This document shows, in pieces, positions 25,864 through 35,470 of a stretch of 64,000 bases of DNA (positions are counted from its first letter, which is position 1; every line of letters starts with the position of its first letter). Source of the DNA: Iphinoe sp. HA4291-MV1 (lineage in GTDB: Bacteria > Cyanobacteriota > Cyanobacteriia > Cyanobacteriales > Nostocaceae); NCBI GenBank assembly GCA_019359415.1, contig JAHHHH010000004.1:112095-176094 (forward strand). The letters run 5' to 3'. The notes under the pieces were generated by a model. It had not been told where the DNA came from. It searched no databases and saw only the letters and a list, made by a program, of their open reading frames with translations. The position numbers and the translations under genes were made by a program.

Positions 25864-26799
25864 ATGACGCTAGAGCAATTGCGAATTTTTTTAGCCGTGT
25901 CGGAATTGCTGCACTTTACTCGTGCGGCGGAAGCACTTTATATCACTCAGCCAGCCGTAAGTGCAGCAATCCAAAGTTTGGAAGCAGAATACGGCGTGAA
26001 GTTATTTCATCGGATTGGACGCCATATCGAAATTACTGATGCTGGTAAGTTATTGCAAAGTGAAGCGCAAAAAATTCTCGATCAAGTAGAGTTAACTGAG
26101 CGTGGTTTACGGGAATTAAACGATCTACAACGAGGAGAATTGAAGTTAGGTACGAGCCTAACTCTTGGTAACTATTGGTTACCCGAAAAAATTAGTCAGT
26201 TTAAACAGCAATATCCTGGTATTTTTATTAATTGTACACTAGGTAATGCAGAGGAAATTTGCGAAGGAACTGCTGTAGGGATGTATGATTTAGGCTTCGT
26301 TACAGGCGACATCAAACCATCATTGCAGCACTGTTTAGAAAAAGAAGAAGTGGGGAGCGATCGCTTACAAATTGTAGTCGGGAAATCTCACCCTTGGTTC
26401 CAGCGCACCAAAATTTCTCTAGATGAATTACTTACCACAAGTTGGGTGATGCGCGAATCTGGTTCCGGCGCACAGCAGATGTTTGCTCAAGCCTTACTAA
26501 GTTGGGGAATTGAACCCAATCAACTGGATGTTGTTCTGAATATGAACACCAGTGAAATGGTGAAAGCAGTAGTAGAAAGCGGTGTTGGTGCGGCTGCGAT
26601 TCCCGAATTCATGGTGAAAAAAGAATTACAATTGGGAACATTAAATGCCGTGCGAATTACCGAGTCAAAAACATCATCAGGTAAAAAACTAGAGATAGTC
26701 CAATCTATTTGGAAGTTGAAACACCGTCAACGATTTCAAACACGATTAGTCAGGGCTTTTGAAAACTTGTTAATACAAGAGATAACACCAATAATTTAA
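25864..26799 (+). CDS. LysR-family transcriptional regulator
   Basis: 311 residues. N-terminal winged helix-turn-helix (LEQLRIFLAVSELLHFTRAA, QPAVSAAIQSLE) and a periplasmic-binding-like effector domain from about residue 90 (LKLGTSLTLGNYWLPE). It is 120 bases before a CadD-like transporter gene in the same direction and may control that gene and the convergent TauE-type gene; the effector is unknown. The ATG at 25864 gives the usual N-terminus. Confidence 0.9.
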   Translation: MTLEQLRIFLAVSELLHFTRAAEALYITQPAVSAAIQSLEAEYGVKLFHRIGRHIEITDAGKLLQSEAQKILDQVELTERGLRELNDLQRGELKLGTSLTLGNYWLPEKISQFKQQYPGIFINCTLGNAEEICEGTAVGMYDLGFVTGDIKPSLQHCLEKEEVGSDRLQIVVGKSHPWFQRTKISLDELLTTSWVMRESGSGAQQMFAQALLSWGIEPNQLDVVLNMNTSEMVKAVVESGVGAAAIPEFMVKKELQLGTLNAVRITESKTSSGKKLEIVQSIWKLKHRQRFQTRLVRAFENLLIQEITPII

Positions 26800-26920
26800 T
26801 TTGGTATAATTATCAATGTTTATTCTTAATAAATTCGATATACTTCATTGATCTATCAACTTAGATGAACTAATTTGGGGTTACTTTACCATCAGTTAAT
26901 TATTGTTGATAACCCAATAT

Positions 26921-27568
26921 ATGAATAAACTTATTACACAAGGACTCCTTGCTTTCGCCGCCACTAATATTGATGACATTGTTATCTTGCTACTATTCTT
27001 CTCTCAAATAGATAACAATTTCCGCCGTCAACATGTTGTTGTCGGTCAGTATCTAGGTTTTACAGCTATTGTTACAGCTAGCTTACCAGGTTTCTTTGGT
27101 GGTTTAGTTATACCACGCGCTTGGACTGGATTATTAGGCATATTACCAATCATCATTGGTATCAAACAATTACTAAATCGAGAATCAGAAGAAATGGAAG
27201 TTCAGACTGTTAATAGTGATTTCAATCTATCTACAACTGGTAATTCTATATTATCTTTTATTTTAAGTATTCTTAGTCCCCATACTTATAAAGTTGCAAC
27301 AGTCACTTTTGCCAATGGTGGTGATAATATCGGTATCTATATTCCCTTATTTGCTGGTAATAGTTTTACCAGTTTACTAGTAATTCTCATGATATTTTTT
27401 ATTATGGTAGGGGTTTGGTGTGCTATTGCGTATCTATTAGCTCGTCAAGCAACAATAGCATACATGTTAAGTCGCTATGGTAAAGTGGCTGTACCTTTTG
27501 TATTAATTGGCTTGGGTTTGTACATTATGTATGAAAGAGATACATTCGCCCTATTGCCTTGGATATAA
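26921..27568 (+). CDS. CadD-family cadmium resistance transporter, copy 1
   Basis: 215 residues from ATG 26921; an upstream TTG at 26903 is less likely. The family pattern ATNIDDIVILLLFFSQ, then ANGGDNIGIYIPLFAG, is repeated around several membrane helices, typical of the Cad (LysE-related) export family. Closest relative in the window is the 32449 gene. Export of cadmium is known for staphylococcal CadD; the true substrate here is open, and proximity to TauE/SafE exporters and LysR hints at a sulfur or oxyanion compound. Confidence 0.85.
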   Translation: MNKLITQGLLAFAATNIDDIVILLLFFSQIDNNFRRQHVVVGQYLGFTAIVTASLPGFFGGLVIPRAWTGLLGILPIIIGIKQLLNRESEEMEVQTVNSDFNLSTTGNSILSFILSILSPHTYKVATVTFANGGDNIGIYIPLFAGNSFTSLLVILMIFFIMVGVWCAIAYLLARQATIAYMLSRYGKVAVPFVLIGLGLYIMYERDTFALLPWI

Positions 27569-27659
27569 TAAATTTTCTGTAGTTACACGGACTTTTCAGA
27601 CATCTTCTGAGGCAGATTTATCTGTGTGGCTACGAATAACATGAGACTATGGATTGTAT

Positions 27660-28451
27660 CTAATAAACTAACTTCCAACTTACCATCATTAAGATAGAGT
27701 AAATAAGAAACCGCAATGGTTTTTGTGGTGCTATGTTGCAGATTTTTGCACCTAGTAAGACTCCTGGTACTGAACCCAACCAAATCGGTAATACCAAACT
27801 CCAATCAACTGTTCCCAAAGTTAAATGTCCGAGGGAAGTAAAGAACAACAAAATTGCTGCTTGAGAAATATCTGTACCCACTAACTTGCGTGCATCAAGG
27901 CGAAAAAAGGCAATCAGTACTAAAGCAAAAATCGAACCAGAAGAGACGCTAGTCATACCAACCAAACAACCGAGTAATGCGCCTATACTCATCGTCTGCA
28001 AGCAACCTAGTTTGGTTTGTAAGTCAAATTTGGGTAGTTCAGGTAATTGCAATTTTGGGAAGAAAGTCAGCAGTAGCATTTGCACTAGCGCCAAGACTGT
28101 TACCAACAGAATTGTGACACCCAGTAAGCGGAGCATAATATCGTTCATGTTGTGCTCTCCAGTCTGCCTGATGAGGTGCAACATCCCCACCCCAAACAGT
28201 GATCCAGAAACGCTTCCCATTGCTAACCATTTTACCACTTGCACATCAAGAGTTTGTTGTTGCCAATGCTTGATACTGCCAACGATTTTCATGAGCGTGG
28301 CGGCTACAACATCGGAACTCACCGCCACTGCAGGCGGTACCCCAAAAGCAAAAATCAACATCGGGGTGATGAGAGATGCACCACCAACTCCCGTTAAACC
28401 AACGATGATGCCTACTAGGAAGCTGAAGAGCGGTAGAAATAGAAAGTTCAT
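27660..28451 (-). CDS. TauE/SafE-family sulfite/anion exporter, copy 1
   Basis: 263 residues, about eight membrane helices. Two half-repeats with the family pattern GLTGVGGASLITPMLIFAFG and GCLVGMTSVSSGSIFALVLI. Family members move sulfite, sulfoacetate or similar anions. It converges with the CadD-like gene. A second TauE-type gene at 33234 sits next to the second CadD copy, so the pairing is repeated. Confidence 0.88.
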   Translation of the reverse strand: MNFLFLPLFSFLVGIIVGLTGVGGASLITPMLIFAFGVPPAVAVSSDVVAATLMKIVGSIKHWQQQTLDVQVVKWLAMGSVSGSLFGVGMLHLIRQTGEHNMNDIMLRLLGVTILLVTVLALVQMLLLTFFPKLQLPELPKFDLQTKLGCLQTMSIGALLGCLVGMTSVSSGSIFALVLIAFFRLDARKLVGTDISQAAILLFFTSLGHLTLGTVDWSLVLPIWLGSVPGVLLGAKICNIAPQKPLRFLIYSILMMVSWKLVY

Positions 28452-28674
28452 ACTCCTGTCCCTAACGGGGTTTTGTAGATGCTGTTTAGCTGAAACTAAA
28501 AGATTTGTTGTGCTGCTGTTGTGCAGACTGTCTCGTCCAACTCAACTTTTGAGTGATTATTTTTATGCTTTTGTAAAGCACTAAAAACTGATTGATATAC
28601 CGTATTTTAAATTGGAAAATGCAAAAAGTCTAGAGAGTAGTATGAAGTAATACAAAACACTTAAATATACGTAA

Positions 28675-28703
28675 AAACCCGGTTACTTCTGGAAACCGGG
28701 TTT
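28675..28703. repeat. AAACCCGGTT palindromic repeat
   Basis: AAACCCGGTT (28675-28684) and AACCGGGTTT (28694-28703) form a hairpin. The same palindrome occurs at 17825-17857 and inside 38606-38707. It lies in the region before the PAP2 gene. Confidence 0.75.
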
Positions 28704-28801
28704 GAGGATATATCTACCCCCCTGTAGTAGAGGAAATGTAGTAGGAGATATGGCAGTATATAAAAAAATTGCTCTAATTCTATCAAGATACTGTATTTTA
28801 T

Positions 28802-29590
28802 ATGACAGAGTTAAAAGAAGTCAACGAGAAAAATCAGCCAACAGCAACATCACAGCAAAAGCCCCAGTTGTCCATAGGCTTTGTGCAAAAACTGTTGATT
28901 GTCCATTGGCGTTCTCTGTTGCTGCTGTTCATTGGCGTATATCTACCACTGCAAATTTTTGGGTTGCTGGCGTTAGAGGTACGACAATATGAGGGTGGCT
29001 TTCCTTGGGATTTACCAATCCTAGTAGCGGTTCACTCTGTAGCACAGTTGCAGTTAGATGTATTCGCAGCGATACTGACCAAACTGGGTTCGTTTCGGAC
29101 AGTATTACCCACTCTTAGCATAATCGCACTTATTTTACTACTGCGGCGTAGGTGGCGATCGCTCACTTATATACTCATAACCACTTTTGGTAGTGCCATC
29201 ATTAACCGCACAGCCAAGGAATTTTGGCATCGAGTCCGTCCCCATCTGTGGGACTCTGTTGCACCAGAATTTAGTTACGCATTTCCTAGTGGTCATGCCA
29301 TGACTAGTATGACACTCATTGCCATCTTAGTGATATTAACGTGGGATAGTGCTTGGCGTTGGGTGGTTGTGATTTTCGGTAGCTTGTATGTATTAGCTAT
29401 TGGCTGGACGCGGTTGTATTTGGGAGTGCATTTCCCCAGTGATATTATTGCAGGTTGGATGGTGGCTGTAGCTTGGGCAATTGGTGTTAATTTTATTATC
29501 AAGCCGAATTTGCAACCAACAAGTGCAGTTCAACCGGCGAGTGAAGTGACATTGCGTCCTGAAGAACAGCAGTTGGTTGGCGAAGATTAG
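28802..29590 (+). CDS. PAP2-family membrane phosphatase
   Basis: 262 residues with about five membrane helices. Acid phosphatase motifs are visible: KEFWHRVRP (motif 1), YAFPSGHAMTS (motif 2) and RLYLGVHFPSDIIAG (motif 3), with both catalytic histidines. It should dephosphorylate a lipid such as phosphatidate or undecaprenyl diphosphate at the membrane. ATG at 28802 begins MTELKEVNEK. Confidence 0.92.
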   Translation: MTELKEVNEKNQPTATSQQKPQLSIGFVQKLLIVHWRSLLLLFIGVYLPLQIFGLLALEVRQYEGGFPWDLPILVAVHSVAQLQLDVFAAILTKLGSFRTVLPTLSIIALILLLRRRWRSLTYILITTFGSAIINRTAKEFWHRVRPHLWDSVAPEFSYAFPSGHAMTSMTLIAILVILTWDSAWRWVVVIFGSLYVLAIGWTRLYLGVHFPSDIIAGWMVAVAWAIGVNFIIKPNLQPTSAVQPASEVTLRPEEQQLVGED

Positions 29591-29620
29591 CCCTTGAGTA
29601 TCTCCGTTTTGATTTACTTT

Positions 29621-29658
29621 CATTCCCTCTTCACCTTATAGATGAACAAGAGGGAATG
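29621..29658. terminator. Bidirectional terminator between convergent genes
   Basis: CATTCCCTCTT (29621-29631) and AAGAGGGAATG (29648-29658) are perfect arms, placed between the stops of the PAP2 gene and the convergent secreted-protein gene. Confidence 0.7.
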
Positions 29659-29690
29659 AGAGTGGAGGTTGCTAAAAGCTTGACTGCGTA

Positions 29691-30347
29691 TTAAGCCTTA
29701 TTAGTGGGTGCATTGGTTACTCGTGCATCAACAACTGCTTGAGAAACGTTGGGGATAAACCAATTCACCTCATCAGGTTTTAAAATTTTCGTCCCAGCTG
29801 TACTGAATTCAATTGCGCCAGTATCTGCATTAGTTCTAAAAACAACGTTTGTTCCGTTCGGAACTTTGATGACAACACCACCTGTAAACTCTTGGTTTGG
29901 TCCATAAGCACTTAAAGCCACAGCTTTCACGTCACGTGGTAAATAGACACCTTTGCAGTCCCAGTTATTTTGGGTTGTTTGACCATTGGCGAGAAAGTAC
30001 AATGCAGCTCCGGAGGAGTAGTATTCATCATCATCTAAATCTGGTTCAGGACCATAGACAGCAAGGGTTTTACCTGTTCCGTTAACGCACTGTCCCCAGG
30101 TGAGACCTGACTCTAGAGCGTATTTTTGAAATTCTAATTCATTGATTCTTTGTTCAATCTGTTCGGGTGTATAGCTTTCGAGTTGAGTCTGACTTTCTTT
30201 GGCTTGTTGTAGTTGTTTTAGTTCTTTTGTCAACTCGATATAGTCAGGATTTTTAGTAATTTTTGGTGCATCAGCAAAGGAAGGTTGAGCAAACAATAGT
30301 TGTCCTATAAATACGAACACCAAAAAAAGATATTTCCAGTTTTTCAT
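29691..30347 (-). CDS. Secreted protein of unknown function
   Basis: 218 residues. A Sec signal peptide is clear (MKNWKYLFLVFVFIGQLLFA, cleavage near ADA at about 26-28). A coiled-coil-like stretch follows (LTKELKQLQQAKESQTQLES) and then a beta-rich domain with two cysteines (QCVNGTGK, WDCKGVYLP). I do not recognise the family. No operon partner; it is convergent to PAP2. Confidence 0.75.
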   Translation of the reverse strand: MKNWKYLFLVFVFIGQLLFAQPSFADAPKITKNPDYIELTKELKQLQQAKESQTQLESYTPEQIEQRINELEFQKYALESGLTWGQCVNGTGKTLAVYGPEPDLDDDEYYSSGAALYFLANGQTTQNNWDCKGVYLPRDVKAVALSAYGPNQEFTGGVVIKVPNGTNVVFRTNADTGAIEFSTAGTKILKPDEVNWFIPNVSQAVVDARVTNAPTNKA

Positions 30348-30842
30348 TTTCTTGCCCCTTATGAGGAAAATTGCAGTTTATGACTATCTCTACTATTTTG
30401 TCAAAATTAGGTTAATAGCAGATATTGAATTTGTTCTATTTTATCAATAATAGTTATCAATAAGATCTTTTTCGATTATTTGAATTATTGAATAAATCCA
30501 ACTCATTTACCGTATATTAGTTTTTAGTATTTTTTATAATTAAATACATTGGTATTTTTTATACATAGTCTTATAAAAATAAATCTCAAGTATTCCAATG
30601 AAGTTAGTGGAGATTATTTAAGTATTAAAAAATATAAAAAAATATATTTAACACTTGAATGTGGTAAATACATAGAATAGGATGTGAATTGTTGTTGTGA
30701 ACACAAAAACTAAATACTAAATAATTGGGGTAAGGATTTGATTTCAGTCTCCTCATCAGAGATAAAAGTTTCTGGATTCGGGCGAAGTTTCAATTCTGCT
30801 TTTTAAACCCAATCAAAATTCCTGAAAATCCTACTGGAATAT
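30348..30842. other. AT-rich intergenic region
   Basis: About 495 bases, strongly AT-rich, between divergent genes. I see no gene-like frame and no long inverted repeat. Promoters for both flanking genes probably lie here. Confidence 0.4.
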
Positions 30843-30860
30843 GTGCCTTGCCGCGTGTTA

Positions 30861-32330
30861 ATGAATTACCAAATGAAACAGAAGAAAGCGTCGTATCTAC
30901 CTAGCATTCACGGTTTAAAGCCAGACTGTTTATCTTTTTGGGAAGTTATAGCACAATCTTTTGCTGTGATTGCGCCGACTACTATACCTGCATCGAATAT
31001 TGGTTTAATCATTGCTCTTTCTGGAAATGGTACCTGGTTAAGTTTCTTAATAGGCTTAATTGGGTTGGTATTTGTTAGCATTAACATCAACCAGTTTGCC
31101 AGTCGTTCTGCTTCTCCTGGTTCACTCTATTCTTATATTGTTAAAGGATTAGGTCCCACAGCAGGTGTAATTTGCGGTTGGAGTTTGGTACTCGCCTACT
31201 TATTTACAGCGATGTCTGTGCTGTGTGGGTTTGCTAATTTCAGTGGTTCTTTAATTGGTCATTTGGGAATTCATCCTTCTAGTATTACCTTATTAGCGAT
31301 TGGTGCAGGTATTTCCTGGTATGCAGCATATAAAGATATCCAGTTGAGTGCGATCGCTATGCTGTGGTTGGAGGGAGTCTCTATTGTATTAATCGTCCTA
31401 CTGTGCATCATTATTTGGGCGCATCGGGGTTTTGCACTGGATATGTCACAATTGACTTTGCAGGGTGTCACTCCTGGTAATGTAGCAACAGGTTTAGTTT
31501 TGGTATTGTTTGGTTTCTCTGGGTTTGAAAGTGCTACATCCTTGGGTGATGAAGCAAAAAATCCCTTAAAAACGATTCCTAGAGCTTTGATTGGAAGTAC
31601 AATCCTTGCAGGTTTGTTTTTTATTGGCACAACTTATATTGAGGTACTAGGTTTTAGTGGCACTGGGATATCAATTACCACAACAGAGGAACCTCTAGGC
31701 TTCCTATCACAACAAGCAGGAGTTGGTTTTTTAGGCGAGTTAGTTGCTCTGGGGGCACTATTTAGCTTCTTTGCCTGTATACTAGGTAGCATTAATCCGG
31801 CAGCACGGGTGTTCTTTTTAATGGCGCGTCATGGTTTATTTCACTCAAAGTTGGGTGCTGCTCATGCAGCGAACAAAACACCCCATGTAGCAGTAACAAT
31901 GTGTTCTTTGATTATCTTCCTTGTACCCACAATCATGTCAATATTCCACGTACCACTGTTTGCAAGTATGGGTTACTTGGGGGCAATCTGTAGCTATGGG
32001 TTTTTGACTGTCTATGTGCTAATATCTGTCGCTGCTCCCGTTTATCTCAGCAAAATTGGCAAACTGCGTCTTTGGGATATGGTGTTTAGCGTGGTAGCGA
32101 TCGCCTTCATGATGATCCCGGTTCTTGGTAGTATTGGCATCCCCGGAAGCACTATGTTTCCTGTACCAAAGGCACCCTACAATATTTTTCCCTACCTCTT
32201 CTTGATATACATCGTCATCACCTGCGGCTGGTTCATGACAAAACGGTTGCGTTCTCCCCGAATCGTAGCTGTTATGCAGCAAAGAGTTGAAGAAATTCAC
32301 GCACGTTTCAGTGATGTCGAAAATTTGTAG
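30861..32330 (+). CDS. APC-family amino acid permease
   Basis: About 489 residues with twelve predicted membrane helices (e.g. NIGLIIALSGNGTWLSFLIG, GNVATGLVLVLFGFSGFES). The GFSGFESATSLGDEAKNP motif is typical of amino acid-polyamine-organocation permeases. Start choice is uncertain: ATG 30861 or 30873 (MKQKKASYLPS); a GTG at 30843 is also in frame, and none has a good ribosome site. Substrate not predictable. The CadD-like gene follows 118 bases downstream. Confidence 0.9.
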   Translation: MNYQMKQKKASYLPSIHGLKPDCLSFWEVIAQSFAVIAPTTIPASNIGLIIALSGNGTWLSFLIGLIGLVFVSININQFASRSASPGSLYSYIVKGLGPTAGVICGWSLVLAYLFTAMSVLCGFANFSGSLIGHLGIHPSSITLLAIGAGISWYAAYKDIQLSAIAMLWLEGVSIVLIVLLCIIIWAHRGFALDMSQLTLQGVTPGNVATGLVLVLFGFSGFESATSLGDEAKNPLKTIPRALIGSTILAGLFFIGTTYIEVLGFSGTGISITTTEEPLGFLSQQAGVGFLGELVALGALFSFFACILGSINPAARVFFLMARHGLFHSKLGAAHAANKTPHVAVTMCSLIIFLVPTIMSIFHVPLFASMGYLGAICSYGFLTVYVLISVAAPVYLSKIGKLRLWDMVFSVVAIAFMMIPVLGSIGIPGSTMFPVPKAPYNIFPYLFLIYIVITCGWFMTKRLRSPRIVAVMQQRVEEIHARFSDVENL

Positions 32331-32448
32331 TCTTCTCACAAGTACTGAGGAATAAAGAATTTCTCTGATGCGCCCTCGGAAGTGAGACTTTAATTTCCAT
32401 TCCTCAAATATTCTTGTCTGGCTGTGAATTTTAAATTTTGAATTGTCT

Positions 32449-33135
32449 ATGACTGGTTTCATTACTGCCATTTCTACAGGAGTGGCAGCATTTAGCGCCA
32501 CCAATATTGATGATATTATCATCCTGATGTTGTTTTTCTCTCAGGTGAATGCAACCCTTCGCCATTGGCACATTATCACAGGGCAGTACCTGGGTTTTGC
32601 AGTTTTAGTCATTGCCAGTTTACCTGGTTTTTTCAGTGGTTTATTCCTACCTCAATCCTGGCTAGGATTATGTAGTTTATTACCTATCGCCATCGGCATC
32701 AAGTGCTTATTATCTCAAGATGACGACGATCAGGAGACTACCGTTACTGAACAGTCACAGTCACATCAATTGCTCTTGACTAAGTTTCTCAATCTGCAAA
32801 TCTACAGTGTCGCAGCTATTACCATTGCAAATGGTACAGACAACATCAGTATTTACGTGCCTTTGTTTGCTAGTAGCACCTGGGAGAGTCTTTTAGTGAT
32901 TCTCAGTGTGTTCTTCACTCTTGTAGGAGTATTGTGTTATGCAGCGTATAGGCTAACCCATCAACAAGCGATCGCGGACATTCTCACTCGTTATGGTAAC
33001 AGTTTTATGCCTTTTGTCCTAATAGGACTAGGTGCTTTTATTTTTGTCAAAAGTGGTACTCTATCTCTATTCAATCTATTTAATAGTGATTTTGCTACCT
33101 CTTTGTCATTGCTGTACAACGCAATCCGTAGATAA
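32449..33135 (+). CDS. CadD-family transporter, copy 2
   Basis: 228 residues from ATG 32449. Same pattern as the 26921 gene: SATNIDDIIILMLFFSQ and ANGTDNISIYVPLFAS, with about six membrane helices. The two copies are clearly paralogous but diverged. It leads into the second TauE-type gene, separated by a heptamer array. Confidence 0.85.
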   Translation: MTGFITAISTGVAAFSATNIDDIIILMLFFSQVNATLRHWHIITGQYLGFAVLVIASLPGFFSGLFLPQSWLGLCSLLPIAIGIKCLLSQDDDDQETTVTEQSQSHQLLLTKFLNLQIYSVAAITIANGTDNISIYVPLFASSTWESLLVILSVFFTLVGVLCYAAYRLTHQQAIADILTRYGNSFMPFVLIGLGAFIFVKSGTLSLFNLFNSDFATSLSLLYNAIRR

Positions 33136-33163
33136 GTAGTACAAGAAAGCAGAAGAGCTTATT

Positions 33164-33212
33164 TCCCCTTGCCCATTTCCCATTGCCCATTGCCCATTGC
33201 CCATTGCCCATT
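33164..33212. repeat. STRR array, CCCATTG units
   Basis: Repeated TGCCCAT/CCCATTG heptamers fill the gap between the CadD-like and TauE-like genes. The opposite-sense array lies after the TauE-like gene at 34094-34164. Confidence 0.9.
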
Positions 33213-33233
33213 TAACTAGGAGAAACCTATAAT

Positions 33234-34073
33234 TTGAATATTCTGGAATTTTCTCTACTTGTTTGGTTAGGTTCGTTCACTGCTGGCTTTGTCGGGGCGC
33301 TGACAGGGTTAGGGGGAGGAGTCGTGATTGTTCCCCTATTAACTTCGGTATTTAGTGTTGATATTCGCTACGCTATTGGCGCTTCTCTCGTTTCTGTCAT
33401 CGCTACCAGTGCTGGTGCAGCTTCTACTTACATTAAAAAGGGCTTAACAAATTTACGCTTAGGAATGTTTTTAGAAGTTGCCACAACTATTGGCGCAATT
33501 GTTGGTGCTTTAATCGCGACATTCGTTACAGTTAAAGCATTGACTATTGTCTTGGCAATTGTCTTACTCTATTCTGCTTACCTTTTCCAACAACCCAAGT
33601 TAGAGAACCCAGAGAATGACACAGCTGATCCCCTAGCTCATTATCTCCAACTCAACGGCACTCACCCGACTGCTGAAGGTGTCATGTCTTATCAAGTTCA
33701 TGCTGTACCCGGTGGTTTTGTAATGATGTGTGTCGCGGGTGTCATTTCTGGGTTACTAGGTATTGGTTCGGGTGCGTTTAAAGTGTTGGCAATGGATCAA
33801 ATTATGCGTATCCCGTTTAAAGTATCTACTACCACCAGTAATTTTATGATTGGTGTCACCGCCGCTGCATCTGCAGGGGTTTACCTCGCCCGTGGTTACA
33901 TCGATCCAGGGTTATCTATGCCAGTCATGTTGGGGATACTACCTGGTGCTTTTTTAGGTGCAAGATTTCTTATTGGGGCAAAGACGCAAATATTAAGAAT
34001 AATTTTCAGCTTGGTGTTGGTATTAATGGCTGCGAAGATGGTGTATCAAACTCTGGGTGGAGGGCTGCTGTAG
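33234..34073 (+). CDS. TauE/SafE-family exporter, copy 2
   Basis: 279 residues. TTG start at 33234 with AGGAG upstream (33218). Family repeats GALTGLGGGVVIVPLLTSVF and SGLLGIGSGAFKVLAMDQ are present, eight or so membrane helices. It is followed by a DUF1634 gene, a known pairing for this family. Anion substrate unknown. Confidence 0.88.
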   Translation: MNILEFSLLVWLGSFTAGFVGALTGLGGGVVIVPLLTSVFSVDIRYAIGASLVSVIATSAGAASTYIKKGLTNLRLGMFLEVATTIGAIVGALIATFVTVKALTIVLAIVLLYSAYLFQQPKLENPENDTADPLAHYLQLNGTHPTAEGVMSYQVHAVPGGFVMMCVAGVISGLLGIGSGAFKVLAMDQIMRIPFKVSTTTSNFMIGVTAAASAGVYLARGYIDPGLSMPVMLGILPGAFLGARFLIGAKTQILRIIFSLVLVLMAAKMVYQTLGGGLL

Positions 34074-34093
34074 AGACTAATTCATATTAGCAG

Positions 34094-34164
34094 CGGGCAA
34101 TGGGCAAGGGGCAATGGGCAATGGGCAAGGGGCAATGGGCAGTGGGCAATGGGCAATGGGCAAT
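34094..34164. repeat. STRR array, GGGCAAT units
   Basis: About ten GGGCAAT/GGGCAAG/GGGCAGT heptamers in opposite sense to the array at 33164-33212, so the TauE-like gene is bracketed by inverted STRRs. Confidence 0.9.
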
Positions 34165-34279
34165 GCTCGATTCCCGTTTTTATGCTTCTGGTGTACGCAG
34201 TTCATGATGACTACTTAGCAGATAGGCAATTGGACAAAGCCCAGTGTCAAAAGCAATCGCAATTTGGGGATGTTTGAGT

Positions 34280-34795
34280 ATGTTTAAATCAAATTTTAAC
34301 CAGTCGTCTACCTCCACACAGTCAGAGAGTCAAATTGTTACCTTTCCATTACAGCCTGCAAATGCTAACTCCGACATTGATACATTATCTGAAGTTAACA
34401 CAGAAACTCCACAATCACAGATATTACAGGATGAATATTTCCTGGAAAACCTCCTAAGTAATCTTCTGAAATACGGTGTTTTCATTGCTAGCACTATTGT
34501 GTTACTTGGTGGAATCTTATATTTAATTCGCCACGGTGCTGAACCTGCTGAGTACCATTTTTTTCACGGTGAGTCGTCGGAGTTTTGCTCTCCCACTAGT
34601 GTCGTGACAGCAGCTTTGTCCGGTAGTCGCCGTGGGATAATTCAGTTAGGGCTATTGTTGTTAGTAGCAACACCAATTTTGCGCGTACTGGTTTCTCTAT
34701 TAGTGTTTGCTAAACAACGTAACTGGAACTACGTGATGATTACCACACTTGTAATGACTGCTCTGGTTTGTAGCTTTGTGAGAGCATATTTCTAG
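34280..34795 (+). CDS. DUF1634 membrane protein
   Basis: 171 residues from ATG 34280 (MFKSNFNQSSTS). After a polar N-terminal segment there are three membrane helices (LKYGVFIASTIVLLGGILYL, GIIQLGLLLLVATPILRVLV, VMITTLVMTALVCSFV). This is the DUF1634 pattern, often encoded after TauE/SafE permeases, as here. Probably an accessory subunit of the exporter. Confidence 0.85.
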   Translation: MFKSNFNQSSTSTQSESQIVTFPLQPANANSDIDTLSEVNTETPQSQILQDEYFLENLLSNLLKYGVFIASTIVLLGGILYLIRHGAEPAEYHFFHGESSEFCSPTSVVTAALSGSRRGIIQLGLLLLVATPILRVLVSLLVFAKQRNWNYVMITTLVMTALVCSFVRAYF

Positions 34796-34831
34796 TCATC
34801 TTCACTAGTTTTTATGAGTGCGATGCCCGTA

Positions 34832-34870
34832 TATGCCCAGAGGGTTTCTGAAGGAAACCCTCTGGGCATA
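34832..34870 (+). terminator. Perfect 17-bp-stem hairpin after the DUF1634 gene
   Basis: TATGCCCAGAGGGTTTC, loop TGAAG, GAAACCCTCTGGGCATA. It sits 37 bases after the stop. No T-run follows, and related GGGTTTC palindromes are common repeats, so it may be a repeat used as terminator. Confidence 0.6.
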
Positions 34871-35038
34871 GGGCTGGCGAAGCCATCGCTTCTGTCATTC
34901 TGTCATAATGCGTATCTGATAATACGTTTATAAATCCCGTGATATTCATCTTTGCTAGATTCAAACTTCTGTTTGGCTCTAGACTTTTTTTATTTTTTAT
35001 TTTAAAATACGATAAGTTGATAGGGTTACTGATTTATC

Positions 35039-35470
35039 ATGATTAACATAGAGAAAGTCGGTGATGAGCAGTTTTCACAAGCATCTGCAGAGCATTTACC
35101 CAAAACACTATTACAGAAACTTAGAGGCGGATTTTTATTCATCATTGGATATCTACTCTCACCTTTCTCCTGGTGGAATGACTTGATATTCAATTTACCG
35201 ATCGCTTATTTTTTTGGATATATTTGTAGTCTATTCTCTCCTAAATTGTTCATGCCTTGTGCAATCATCGGTTACTGGCTATCCAATATTATCGGTATTC
35301 TTTTGATGCAAGTCGGTGTCAAAGACGTTTTGCAAAAGCAATCAAAAGAACGTAATCTCAGAAAAGAATTATTTACAGGCTTAATCTCTTCAACTTTATA
35401 CACCTTTGTTATCTTGGTTTTAATTCATTTTAAGATTATCGAGGCTCCTAACTTGTTTTCTGGTAGTTAG
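35039..35470 (+). CDS. Membrane protein of unknown function
   Basis: 143 residues with three to four membrane segments (FLFIIGYLLSPFSWW, LIFNLPIAYFFGYICSLFS, AIIGYWLSNIIGILLMQVG, LYTFVILVLIHF). Begins MINIEKVGDEQF. Family not recognised. Alone between a terminator-like hairpin and a repeat-rich region. Confidence 0.65.
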   Translation: MINIEKVGDEQFSQASAEHLPKTLLQKLRGGFLFIIGYLLSPFSWWNDLIFNLPIAYFFGYICSLFSPKLFMPCAIIGYWLSNIIGILLMQVGVKDVLQKQSKERNLRKELFTGLISSTLYTFVILVLIHFKIIEAPNLFSGS

